Source: an uncultured Tateyamaria sp. (GTDB taxonomy: Bacteria; Pseudomonadota; Alphaproteobacteria; Rhodobacterales; Rhodobacteraceae). From it: a stretch of DNA of 64,000 nucleotides. Positions 28,244 through 36,580 of the stretch are shown piece by piece. Under the pieces are notes generated by a model, which was given only the letters and a program-made list of their open reading frames with translations, was not told where the DNA came from and made no database searches. The translations under genes and the position numbers were made by a program. The stretch covers positions 496,001 through 560,000 of the forward strand of contig NZ_CANNES010000001.1 in NCBI RefSeq assembly GCF_947503705.1. The letters are read 5' to 3'. Position 1 is the stretch's first letter; the number at the start of each line of letters is the position of its first letter.

Positions 28244-28903
28244 ATGAACTCTCCGCTGATCCAGTTGCTGGTCCTGGCCGCGATCGCCGTCTTTCTGATT
28301 TTGCGTCTGAAAAATGTGCTCGGCACCCGCGAAGGTTTTGAACAGCCGCCGACACCCCGGCCGGCTGCACCCCGCAGCACGCGTCCGGATCTTGAAGTGA
28401 TCGAGGGCGGTCCTGACCTCGACATCACGGATCACGTGGACGAAGACAGCGACGCCGCCAAGGCGCTTGCCGCGATGAAACGAGCCGAGCCATCATTCCA
28501 CGTCGCTGACTTCCTTGCCGGAGCGCGCGGCGCTTACGAGATGATCGTGATGGGTTATGAACAGGGAAACCTGGCCGAAATTCAGCCCTTCCTGTCCGAA
28601 GACATCTACGAATCCTTTGTTGACGGCGTGGCCGCGCGCGAAGATCAGGGCCTTACCATCGAGGCTGAGTTCATGGGCGTGCGAGAACTCAAGCTTGTCG
28701 ATGCCACCTTTGACGAGGACACGCGCGAGGGCGAATTGACCATTCGCTTTGTCGCCGAACTGACCTCTGCTGTACGGGATCAAGGTGGCGACATTATCGA
28801 AGGCAGCTTGTCCGAAGTGAAACGGCAAAAGGACACCTGGTCTTTTGCGCGAACCATGGGGGCCGATGACCCGAATTGGTTGCTGGTTTCTACAGACGCT
28901 TAA
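28244..28903 (+). CDS. timA: Tim44/TimA family protein
   Basis: A 219-residue protein with one N-terminal membrane segment (LIQLLVLAAIAVFLILRL) and a C-terminal Tim44-like domain that includes FLAGARGAYEMIVMGYEQG and FLSEDIYESFVDGVAAR. Bacterial TimA is the homologue of mitochondrial Tim44; its function in bacteria is not settled but likely periplasmic/membrane quality control. It heads an operon with mltA and smr; the mltA start lies within its last 28 bases. Divergent from fxsA. Confidence 0.88.
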   Translation: MNSPLIQLLVLAAIAVFLILRLKNVLGTREGFEQPPTPRPAAPRSTRPDLEVIEGGPDLDITDHVDEDSDAAKALAAMKRAEPSFHVADFLAGARGAYEMIVMGYEQGNLAEIQPFLSEDIYESFVDGVAAREDQGLTIEAEFMGVRELKLVDATFDEDTREGELTIRFVAELTSAVRDQGGDIIEGSLSEVKRQKDTWSFARTMGADDPNWLLVSTDA

Positions 28904-29931
28904 AAAGTGCCCTTGTTGGTGCATTCTGTGCGGCGGGCCTGATGACTTCAGCGTCCGCCGATGTGCGTTACACGGTTATGGACTACGCCAGCCTTGATGG
29001 TTGGGACCGTGACGACCATGCGGCTGCCCTCACCGTGTTTCGCAACACTTGCCAGGATATGAACGATCCCGATTGGTCATCGCTATGTGCTTTGGCGAGT
29101 GACGACCCTGATCCCAAGGCGTTCTTTGAGCTGTTTTTTCGCCCCGTCCTGATCGAGGACGGCGCTGACGCCCTTTTCACCGGTTATTTCGAACCAGAGT
29201 TGGATGGGTCGCTGCGCCGGTCAAGCCGCTATCGCTATCCCGTTTATGCCATGCCCCGCGAGGCGCGGGTATTGCGCCCGTGGCTGACCCGCCGCGAAAT
29301 TCTGGAAAGTGGGGTCATGTCCGGTCGGGGCCTTGAAATTGCCTGGGTTGATGACCCGGTTGAACTGTTTTTTCTGCAAATCCAGGGCTCTGGTCGTATC
29401 CGGCTGCCCAGCGGCGAATTTATACGCGTGGGCTATGCCGGGGCCAATGGACATAATTACCGCTCCATCGGTGCTGAACTTGTCCGGCGTGGCGTCTATT
29501 CTCCGCATCAGGTCAGTGCACAGGTGATCAAGAATTGGGTGAAACGGAACCCGGTGGATGGCAAGGAACTGCTGTATCACAACAACTCCTACGTTTTTTT
29601 CCGCGAGGTGAGCGAAGTGCCCGCCGACCGCGGCCCTTTGGGTGCGATGAACAGGTCGATCACGACGATGCGGTCGGTCGCGGTTGATCCGTCCTTTGTT
29701 CCGTTGGGTGCACCGGTTTGGGTGGAAAAGGATGGGGCCGATCCGCTGCGCCGTCTGATGATTGCACAAGATACCGGTTCTGCCATCAAAGGGGCGCAGC
29801 GGGCCGATGTGTTTTTTGGCACCGGTGATACCGCTGGCCGCAAGGCGGGCCGGCTGCGCGATCCGGGTCGGATGATGGTCTTGATGCCGATTCAACGCGC
29901 TTATGCCCTACTGCCTGAGGGTGCGATATGA
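28876..29931 (+). CDS. mltA: Membrane-bound lytic murein transglycosylase A
   Basis: A 351-residue MltA-family enzyme that cleaves peptidoglycan glycan strands with 1,6-anhydro ring formation. Conserved DDPVELFFLQIQGSG, and the 3D-domain sequence DTGSAIKGAQRADVFFG with the catalytic aspartate, are intact. Start TTG 28876 gives a signal peptide (FYRRLKSALVGAFCAAGLMTSASA); no ATG upstream is possible without losing it. No lipobox cysteine is seen, so it may be periplasmic. It connects functionally with AmgK/MurU, which recycle MurNAc released from the wall. Confidence 0.88.
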   Translation: MVAGFYRRLKSALVGAFCAAGLMTSASADVRYTVMDYASLDGWDRDDHAAALTVFRNTCQDMNDPDWSSLCALASDDPDPKAFFELFFRPVLIEDGADALFTGYFEPELDGSLRRSSRYRYPVYAMPREARVLRPWLTRREILESGVMSGRGLEIAWVDDPVELFFLQIQGSGRIRLPSGEFIRVGYAGANGHNYRSIGAELVRRGVYSPHQVSAQVIKNWVKRNPVDGKELLYHNNSYVFFREVSEVPADRGPLGAMNRSITTMRSVAVDPSFVPLGAPVWVEKDGADPLRRLMIAQDTGSAIKGAQRADVFFGTGDTAGRKAGRLRDPGRMMVLMPIQRAYALLPEGAI

Positions 29932-30518
29932 GCAAGCGCCGCCTGCGCCCGGACGAAGAAGAGCTGTGGCGCAAGGTGACTGCCAAGGCGGAGCGTCTGC
30001 ATCCGGAAAAGCCCTTTGACCCCAGCGATTTCGTGACGCCGACCCCGGCGCCCAAGGTCCGTCGTCAGGTTTTTGATGCGGTGCCCCAAAAGATTATTGG
30101 CCCCGTTACCAAACCGCAGACCCAGATCAGCCGCGCCCCGTCGATCATGGATCAGGTCGGCGCGGCCAAGGTTCAGATGGATCGTAAATCCTTTGAACAG
30201 ATGAAGCGGGGCAAGCTGCGCCCCGAGGGCAAGATCGACCTGCACGGCATGACATTGGACCGGGCGCATCCCGCCCTCACCCGTTTTATCCTGAGCGCGC
30301 AAGCGGATGGAAAACGCTTGGTTCTTGTTGTCACGGGCAAGGGCAAGCAGCGTGACGATGGCGGTCCGATCCCGGTGCGCTTTGGCGTGTTGCGGCATCA
30401 GGTGCCGCAGTGGTTGGCGATGCCGCCCTTGTCTTCGGCGGTTTTGCAGGTGACGCAGGCCCATCTGCGCCATGGCGGTGGCGGGGCTTACTACGTTTAT
30501 CTACGCAAACGCCGCTAG
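29928..30518 (+). CDS. Smr domain protein
   Basis: A 196-residue protein whose C-terminal half is a Smr (small MutS-related) domain: KIDLHGMTLDRAHPALTRFI, then VVTGKGKQRDDGG and QVTQAHLRHGGGGAYYVYLR. Smr domains are nicking endonucleases or RNA-binding modules; the N-terminal ~100 residues are charged and without a recognised domain. It overlaps mltA by the ATGA at 29928-29931. The last 18 bases overlap the convergent MFS gene. It is not MutS2. Confidence 0.88.
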   Translation: MSKRRLRPDEEELWRKVTAKAERLHPEKPFDPSDFVTPTPAPKVRRQVFDAVPQKIIGPVTKPQTQISRAPSIMDQVGAAKVQMDRKSFEQMKRGKLRPEGKIDLHGMTLDRAHPALTRFILSAQADGKRLVLVVTGKGKQRDDGGPIPVRFGVLRHQVPQWLAMPPLSSAVLQVTQAHLRHGGGGAYYVYLRKRR

Positions 30519-31742
30519 GCTGCTGCGCGCGCGTCTGATCCCGATCCACATCATGAAACTGGCAAACAGGAAATAGGCGGCGACGCCAACATATTGCGTG
30601 TTCAGATCAACGCCCAGATCAATCAGGACACCGGTCAATCCGGGCCCGATGGCCGACCCGAACACCATGACCGCGGCGGCCATCGCCTTGATCGATCCGA
30701 TGTGGCGCGTCCCATAGAATTCTGCCCAAAACGCGTTGGGTAGGGTCGAATTCGCGCCTGTCGTCAGGGCCAGGAAAACGAACCCAATCGCCAGATGCCA
30801 GACGGAACCGGACGCCGCAAACATCAGGAACGCGAAGATCAAAGGGAGCTGGTAAAGTGGCATCAACCGTGCTGTGCCAAAGCGATCCAGCGCGACGCCA
30901 GATGCGACCATCGCGGCGATGCCCATCACCGTGTAAATTGGGAACAATGAGACCAGCGCCAGATGCGACATGCCCTTGATTTCGGCGAAATACACCTGGT
31001 GAAAAAAGAAGGCGGTGTTGAAGGCCGATGGCCCCAGCAATGCGGGCACCATAAACCAAAAGAGCGGGTGGCTCAGCGTCTTGCGCCGCGTCCAATGCGC
31101 GCCGGCCATGCCGGTACTCTGGTTTTCCTTGGCCATGGATTGCGGCGTGCGTTCCGTGCGCAGCAAGGCCATCAGAATGGGAATGCCGATCAGGGCAACG
31201 ATTGCCGCTGCAACCCAAAGGCTCCGCCAGTGGAATATCGTGAGCAGGGAGACAAAGGCCAACGGTAACACTGCTTCGCCAAGCGAAAAACCCAAAGTGG
31301 CGACCGCCAGCGCTTTGCCCCGCGTTGCAACAAACCACCGCGACATGGCGACGATGGCGATGTGGCTGGTCATCCCCTGCCCCGTCAATCGCAGCGCAAA
31401 GATCACTGCCGGCAGAAAGGCGGCATAGGGGTTCACGGCCATCGCGAGGCAAGACGCTGCCAACATCGCCAGAACGACGACCCCAAGACTGCGCGCGCGC
31501 CACTGGTCTGTCAGGCCGCCGGCCCAGATCATCACAACCGCCGAGGCCGTAGTGCCCACCGAATAGATCGCGCCCCAACTGCCATGGGACAGGCCGAAAT
31601 CCGCCTGAATTTGGGCCGCAAAGATCGAGATAAAAAAGGTTTGCCCAAAAGACGACAAAAGCGTCAGCAACCCGCCCGCCGCCAACCAACGACTGTTTTG
31701 CGACAGAAAGGCGAACAGCCCAGGGCGGGCGGTGGCTGTCAC
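30501..31742 (-). CDS. MFS transporter
   Basis: A 413-residue major facilitator with about 12 hydrophobic segments and the loop-2/3 motif GGLTDQWRAR, close to the MFS signature. The substrate is not identifiable; the group resembles nitrate/monocarboxylate-type or drug-type antiporters only in general form. Start GTG 31742 shares its G with the stop (TAG) of the upstream lipoprotein hydrolase, so the pair is probably cotranscribed and coupled. The 3' end overlaps smr by 18 bases. Confidence 0.85.
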   Translation of the reverse strand: MTATARPGLFAFLSQNSRWLAAGGLLTLLSSFGQTFFISIFAAQIQADFGLSHGSWGAIYSVGTTASAVVMIWAGGLTDQWRARSLGVVVLAMLAASCLAMAVNPYAAFLPAVIFALRLTGQGMTSHIAIVAMSRWFVATRGKALAVATLGFSLGEAVLPLAFVSLLTIFHWRSLWVAAAIVALIGIPILMALLRTERTPQSMAKENQSTGMAGAHWTRRKTLSHPLFWFMVPALLGPSAFNTAFFFHQVYFAEIKGMSHLALVSLFPIYTVMGIAAMVASGVALDRFGTARLMPLYQLPLIFAFLMFAASGSVWHLAIGFVFLALTTGANSTLPNAFWAEFYGTRHIGSIKAMAAAVMVFGSAIGPGLTGVLIDLGVDLNTQYVGVAAYFLFASFMMWIGIRRARSSLAAFA

Positions 31743-32839
31743 TATCTGGCTTCCCCTGGCACCAGGGCGGAGGGGGTCAATTTGCGGGCAACCACACGCC
31801 GTTGCCCGGGAAGGGTGATGGTCGTTCCAGCCCGCCCGCGCAAAAACTCGCGATCAAGGTCGGATGAGCGTCGCAGCAATTGGATCAAGGCGGGTGAGCT
31901 GCCCGCGACAAAATGATTGCCTGATCGCCGATCAGAAAATTCAGATACGTCCAGCAAGGTGATCGGCAGATCCGATACATCCTCAATATTCTGGATATTG
32001 CCAAGCTGGGTTTTTTGGCCGCGCAGCCGCGACGACAGCCTGAGCACGGCATCCTTGCGCGACACGATCACCACAAAGGGGTCCGGTACAACCTTGATCC
32101 GCTTGATCTGACTTCGGAAGACATCGACATTGATATCAGGCGACATCAGGATCACGCCGCGAATATGCCGACCGGCCCATCCCGGTTGTGCAATTTCAAG
32201 TTGTCGCAGTGTTTCCATGACAAGGGCGCTGCCCATCGAGTGGGCCACCAGGATAATTTCGGGATCACCGGCATTGCCAACCGCTTCCAACAGATCGGCC
32301 AGACCATCGCGCGCGAATAGCGCGCTGTCGCGGTCGTATTCATAGCCTAGCGGGTTGGCGCGGCTGGGCCAGGCATAGCTGACGAACGCACCGGGCAGTT
32401 CCAGATCATGGCCCAATTGCGCAAGGCGAAAGGCCGAGTCCGTAAAGCTGTTGTTAAAGCCGTGAACAAAGATCGTCACTTCGCGTCGTCCGCTGCTGTT
32501 GCTTGCAATGTCACGCTGTAGGCTTTGCGAAAACTTGGACGCCGTGTTGAATTCTGACAGTGCCGCAAGAGTAAAGTCGCGTTCCGGCTTGGGCTTGTCG
32601 AGGCCATCAGACACGCTGCCCAATGTGCGGTTGGGCGGTATCGACACCGTCGCTTGAAGCAGGCTTAGCTCGGTTGAACGATCAATGCCGTACTCGCCCG
32701 CCTCATTGATGGCGCGGGTTGTGCCGATGAAGACGTTTTTGTTCAGACCAACCGCGAGGGCATCAGGTCGGATCGGGGCCGCCGTCCGGTCATTGCAGCC
32801 CGCCAGCGCAATCGTCAGAAAAACAAGAAACCAGCGCAT
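31742..32839 (-). CDS. DUF900-type alpha/beta hydrolase lipoprotein
   Basis: A 365-residue protein with signal peptide MRWFLVFLTIALAGC; the cysteine in a lipobox (LAGC) suggests a lipoprotein. The serine hydrolase motif AHSMGSAL (S in GHSMG-like) and VFVHGFNNSF match DUF900, an esterase-like group of unknown substrate. Start ATG 32839 gives the lipobox directly; the longer reading to 32872 contains a hairpin (32850-32869) that looks like a leader and not coding sequence. It precedes the MFS gene. Confidence 0.82.
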   Translation of the reverse strand: MRWFLVFLTIALAGCNDRTAAPIRPDALAVGLNKNVFIGTTRAINEAGEYGIDRSTELSLLQATVSIPPNRTLGSVSDGLDKPKPERDFTLAALSEFNTASKFSQSLQRDIASNSSGRREVTIFVHGFNNSFTDSAFRLAQLGHDLELPGAFVSYAWPSRANPLGYEYDRDSALFARDGLADLLEAVGNAGDPEIILVAHSMGSALVMETLRQLEIAQPGWAGRHIRGVILMSPDINVDVFRSQIKRIKVVPDPFVVIVSRKDAVLRLSSRLRGQKTQLGNIQNIEDVSDLPITLLDVSEFSDRRSGNHFVAGSSPALIQLLRRSSDLDREFLRGRAGTTITLPGQRRVVARKLTPSALVPGEAR

Positions 32840-32849
32840 GAGAGACCCC

Positions 32850-32869
32850 AGGATCAAAGCGTTGATCCT
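32850..32869. other. Hairpin between hslU stop and hydrolase start
   Basis: Arms AGGATCAA (32850-32857) and TTGATCCT (32862-32869) pair perfectly around AGCG. It sits between the hslU stop (32896) and the next start (32839) and could attenuate readthrough from hslU; no T run follows. Confidence 0.5.
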
Positions 32870-32895
32870 CATGTAGCCCAGATGTGTCGACTCAG

Positions 32896-34203
32896 CTAGA
32901 GGACGTAGCGACTGAGATCGGCGGATTTCGCCAATTCGCCCAAGTGCTGTTCAACAAAGGCGGCATCGACAGTGATGGTTTCGCCCGCACGATCGGGGGC
33001 CGTGAATGACAATTCTTCGAACACCCGTTCGAGCACTGTATAAAGACGACGCGCGCCGATATTCTCGACCGTTTGGTTTACCTCGGCTGCAATCCGGGCC
33101 AGGGCGCGGATGCCATCGGGTTCAAAAATGACGGTGACGTCTTCGGTCCCCATCAGAGCGGAATATTGCAGGGTCAACGCATTGTCGGTCTCGGTCAGGA
33201 TACGGACAAAATCATCCTCGGTCAGCGCGCGCAACTCGACCCGGATGGGCAGGCGCCCTTGCAGTTCGGGCAGCAGGTCAGATGGCTTGGCGATGTGGAA
33301 TGCGCCCGAAGCGATGAACAGGATGTGGTCGGTTTTGACCGGCCCGTGTTTGGTACTGACGCTGGTCCCTTCGATCAAGGGCAACAGGTCGCGCTGCACC
33401 CCTTCGCGGCTGACATCGGCGCCGCGCGCATCCGACCGGGCACAGACCTTGTCGATTTCGTCCAGAAAAACGATCCCGTTTTCCTGCACCGCTTCAAGCG
33501 CGGTTTTGGTCACGATCTCGTCGTCCAACAGTTTGTCCGCCTCTTCCCCGATCAGCACATCATAGCTTTGGGCGACGGTCAGTTTTTTGCGGGTGGTCCG
33601 ACCGCCCATGGCTTTGCCAAACAGGTCACCGAGGTTCATCATCCCCATGTTGCTGCCGGGCTGGCCGGGAATATCCATGGCCGGAAACGGATTGGACGTG
33701 TCGGCGATGTCGAGCTCGATCATGGTGTCATCAAGATCACCGGCGCGCAGTTTCTTGCGAAACATCTCGCGCGTGGCGTCGCGGGCATCGGTGCCAGCGA
33801 TGGCCTCGATCACGCGTTCTTCGGCAGCAGCGCGGGCATTAGCCTTGACGTCTTCACGCATGTGGTCGCGGGTCATGGCGATGGCGCTGTCTACCAGATC
33901 GCGAATGATCTGTTCCACGTCCCGCCCGACATAGCCGACTTCGGTGAACTTGGTCGCCTCGACCTTGAGAAACGGGGCACGGGCCAGTTTGGCCAGACGT
34001 CGGCTGATCTCTGTCTTGCCCACACCGGTGGGGCCAATCATCAGAATGTTCTTTGGATAGACCTCGTCGCGCAGATCATCGCCCAATTGCCGCCGCCGCC
34101 ATCGGCTGCGCAGGGCGACAGCCACGGCCCGTTTGGCATCGGCTTGGCCAATGATGAACCGATCAAGTTCGGAGACGATTTCGCGGGGGGTCAAATCGGA
34201 CAT
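32896..34203 (-). CDS. hslU: ATP-dependent protease ATPase subunit HslU
   Basis: A 435-residue AAA+ unfoldase. [19 protein letters not shown] is the standard start, Walker A reads [12 protein letters not shown], and Walker B is FLDEIDKV; the insertion domain and the C-terminal sensor-2 region are present. It unfolds substrates for HslV. The longer reading to 34341 runs into noncoding leader and is rejected. hslV lies 334 bases upstream on the same strand instead of directly adjacent. Confidence 0.96.
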   Translation of the reverse strand: MSDLTPREIVSELDRFIIGQADAKRAVAVALRSRWRRRQLGDDLRDEVYPKNILMIGPTGVGKTEISRRLAKLARAPFLKVEATKFTEVGYVGRDVEQIIRDLVDSAIAMTRDHMREDVKANARAAAEERVIEAIAGTDARDATREMFRKKLRAGDLDDTMIELDIADTSNPFPAMDIPGQPGSNMGMMNLGDLFGKAMGGRTTRKKLTVAQSYDVLIGEEADKLLDDEIVTKTALEAVQENGIVFLDEIDKVCARSDARGADVSREGVQRDLLPLIEGTSVSTKHGPVKTDHILFIASGAFHIAKPSDLLPELQGRLPIRVELRALTEDDFVRILTETDNALTLQYSALMGTEDVTVIFEPDGIRALARIAAEVNQTVENIGARRLYTVLERVFEELSFTAPDRAGETITVDAAFVEQHLGELAKSADLSRYVL

Positions 34204-34537
34204 GTAACTTCCATCAAAACTGTTGGAACCGACATAGGGGATATGCGGGCGCATTCCAACCAGCGCCGCGCAATCGCAGTGTTTGACACACGCCAACCTG
34301 GATGCCGAAAAAACAACCCCAAGTCTTTTTTTAAAGACCAAGAGTTATGGCCAAAGGATATGCGGCGTTCAAAATGAAAGATCGCACAGAGTATTGTAGT
34401 GAAAACAAGCTGGCCAATCACGCCGCCGTTGCGATCTAGGTGTCGGGCGTCATCACCTTGCAAGGGCTTCAGGCCAATGACATTTTGGGAAAACCGCGCT
34501 GGCCTCTGAATGATCAGCCAAGCAGCGCAATCATTGT
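34204..34537. other. Gap between hslU and hslV, no gene seen
   Basis: 334 bases with only short, unconvincing ORFs, including a 30-codon plus-strand reading at 34347. The reverse strand carries the hslU leader. No hairpin or riboswitch stood out on reading. An hslU promoter may lie here (inference). Confidence 0.4.
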
Positions 34538-35104
34538 CTAACCCGCGTCGCGCTTGAATCCCTCAACCGTAAGATTGCCGTTCGTATAAACACATATATC
34601 AGCGGCAATCGCCATCGCGGCGCGCGCCACAGTCTCGGCATCCTTGTCGCTGTCCATCATGCCGCGCGCCGCGGCCAGGGCATAATTGCCGCCCGATCCG
34701 ATGGCCGTCACGTCGTGCTCAGGCTCCAGCACATCACCGGCGCCGGTGATCACCAAAAGCGTATCGCCGTCTGTCACGATCAACATTGCTTCGAGCTTTT
34801 GCAGGTATTTGTCGGTGCGCCAATCCTTGGCCAGCTCCACGCTGGCGCGGGCCAGTTGGCCGGGGGTTGCCTCCAGCTTTGTTTCCAGCCTCTCAAGCAA
34901 TGTGAACGCATCTGCCGTCGATCCGGCAAAACCTGCGACCACGTCAAAGCCGCCGGGCGACAACCTGCGCACCTTTCGTGCGGTGCCCTTGATCACTGTT
35001 TGGCCCAGCGACACTTGTCCGTCGCCCGCAATCACGACCTCACCATCCTTTTTGACACCGATGATCGTGGTCCCGTGCCAGCCGGGGAAATCGGATTGTG
35101 ACAT
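34538..35104 (-). CDS. hslV: ATP-dependent protease subunit HslV
   Basis: A 188-residue proteasome-like peptidase. After a 12-residue prepeptide (ending GWHG) comes [21 protein letters not shown]; the first Thr is the expected N-terminal nucleophile. With HslU it forms the ClpYQ protease. The gap of 334 bases to hslU holds no convincing gene. The start is ATG 35104 with a divergent phosphotransferase gene on the other side (84-base gap). Confidence 0.96.
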   Translation of the reverse strand: MSQSDFPGWHGTTIIGVKKDGEVVIAGDGQVSLGQTVIKGTARKVRRLSPGGFDVVAGFAGSTADAFTLLERLETKLEATPGQLARASVELAKDWRTDKYLQKLEAMLIVTDGDTLLVITGAGDVLEPEHDVTAIGSGGNYALAAARGMMDSDKDAETVARAAMAIAADICVYTNGNLTVEGFKRDAG

Positions 35105-35188
35105 GTGGCGCCTCCATTTGGTTGGAACCTATATGCGGGTTTCGCGTCCCGGCTTCAATCCGGGGCGGTGATATGTTCAAGTCAACGC

Positions 35189-36166
35189 ATGGTGTTGGGC
35201 TTTACAGATCCACGGGTGAAACAGGTGCTGGGCGAATGGGCTCAAATCGCGCCCGAGCTTGGCTATGATCCCGGTGCGTTCCGGTCCAAGCTGATTTGGC
35301 AAAAGGACGAGGCCGTGCGCAGCCACGTCGTTATACGATTGAAAGGCCCGCGCAGGCTGATCCTGAAACGAGTGTTTAAGGCGCCCGCAGGCGAGGAGTT
35401 GGTCGACGCCATTGCTGCGCAAAAGGCCGCCCATCAGCGGCTGAAGGATTTTCCCAAAGCGCACGCCCCGGAGGTTCTGTTTGCCAGCGAAAGAGGTGAC
35501 ATCGTTGTGATGGCAGAGGCCTCTGGCAAGACCCTTAACGATCATTTGACGGGCGGGCGTGACCCTTCTCAGATGCTCAGACGGACGGGTGCTTGGCTGG
35601 CCGCCTTTCATTCTGCCGGCCCTGTCGAGGAACGAACCTATCAACCCCGTTTCATGGTTGGGCATATCACGCGGATGGCCGAGGCAGTGCGCGCCAATGA
35701 TCTGGCTGTGGCTGACCCTGACAGGTTTGTTGCCTGTTGTGACAAGGTTGCCGAACTGGCCCAGACCGCATCGGGCCAAGAAACGGTATCAGCGACCAAG
35801 CACGGGGATTTCAACCTGCGCAACATATTGCTCGGGCCGGATGGAGAAACCGGGTTGGATTTCAAACCGCCCAGCAGCGCGCCGGTCGGCTTCGATATTG
35901 CGCGGGTGCTGATGGACTATGCCGAACTCTTTCAACCAACGCCGCAGGTCAGTGGCACCGTTTTATCCGATCGGGCGTTGGATGCGTTCTTTGGTGGCTA
36001 TGACCTCGTCAGTCGCGATGATCCGGCGGTGAGGTTTCTGCCTTTTGTCCAGCTTTTGAACGATTGGCGTTTGATCCCGCCTGACCCATCACAGCGCAGT
36101 TGGCGGCAAAAGACACGCTATGAGGCCATCATTCGCCTGGCGCAGAATGGTTTTGGCGTGGAATAG
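35189..36166 (+). CDS. Aminoglycoside phosphotransferase-family kinase
   Basis: A 325-residue APH/choline-kinase-type protein. The catalytic loop KHGDFNLRNILLG (HGD...N) is present, followed by GLDF and a downstream PVGFDIARVLMDY motif. The substrate is unknown; such enzymes can phosphorylate small molecules or sugar derivatives. Start ATG 35189 is chosen over the reading from 35105, which lies in the hslV promoter gap and has no support. No aminoglycoside resistance is implied. Convergent with trxA across a terminator. Confidence 0.75.
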   Translation: MVLGFTDPRVKQVLGEWAQIAPELGYDPGAFRSKLIWQKDEAVRSHVVIRLKGPRRLILKRVFKAPAGEELVDAIAAQKAAHQRLKDFPKAHAPEVLFASERGDIVVMAEASGKTLNDHLTGGRDPSQMLRRTGAWLAAFHSAGPVEERTYQPRFMVGHITRMAEAVRANDLAVADPDRFVACCDKVAELAQTASGQETVSATKHGDFNLRNILLGPDGETGLDFKPPSSAPVGFDIARVLMDYAELFQPTPQVSGTVLSDRALDAFFGGYDLVSRDDPAVRFLPFVQLLNDWRLIPPDPSQRSWRQKTRYEAIIRLAQNGFGVE

Positions 36167-36168
36167 AA

Positions 36169-36197
36169 AAAGGCGGCTCCGGATCGGAACCGCCTTT
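36169..36197. terminator. Terminator between phosphotransferase gene and trxA
   Basis: Arms AAAGGCGGCTCC (36169-36180) and GGAACCGCCTTT (36186-36197) pair with one mismatch around a 5-base loop, flanked by an A run before and a T run at the end. The genes are convergent, so either or both could use it. Confidence 0.85.
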
Positions 36198-36220
36198 GAA
36201 ATTCTATTGTGTGACCCGGT

Positions 36221-36541
36221 TTAGATCGAGTCGTTGATCCAGCTTTGCAACGCCGCTTTGGGTTTGGCGCCGGCCATGTTCGAAACGACCTGACCGTCTT
36301 TGAAGATGAACAGCGCAGGAATACCGCGAACGCCCATCTGTGCAGGTGAGTTCGGGTTGGAATCAACGTCGACTTTGACGATTTTTACTTTGCCTGCGAG
36401 TTCGTCAGACAGCTCTTCGAGCGACGGGCCAATCTGTTTGCAGGGACCGCACCACTCGGCCCAGAAATCCACAACAACGGGGATATCGGACTGAAGGACT
36501 TCGGTGTCAAAGTTTTGGTCGGTCACAGGCACGGTCGCCAT
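36221..36541 (-). CDS. trxA: Thioredoxin
   Basis: A 106-residue thioredoxin with active site WCGPC (C31 and C34) and the cis-proline motif GIPALFIF. It is cytoplasmic (no signal peptide) and reduces protein disulfides for ribonucleotide reductase, PAPS reductase and others. ATG 36541 follows AGGAGA; the 114-residue reading from 36565 adds an unconserved leader. It is placed 39 bases after addA and is probably the last gene of the tsaE-to-trxA run. Confidence 0.95.
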   Translation of the reverse strand: MATVPVTDQNFDTEVLQSDIPVVVDFWAEWCGPCKQIGPSLEELSDELAGKVKIVKVDVDSNPNSPAQMGVRGIPALFIFKDGQVVSNMAGAKPKAALQSWINDSI

Positions 36542-36580
36542 TTTGTCTCTCCTGACAGGGATCAAACGTAGAGGGAGAAC

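Noticed and set aside
34347-34440. Thirty-codon plus-strand ORF in the hslU-hslV gap
   Set aside because: Too short, no clear ribosome-binding site and no recognised family.
35189-36166. Aminoglycoside resistance gene
   Set aside because: The APH fold is shared by many metabolic kinases, and there is no mobile context or resistance-type signature.
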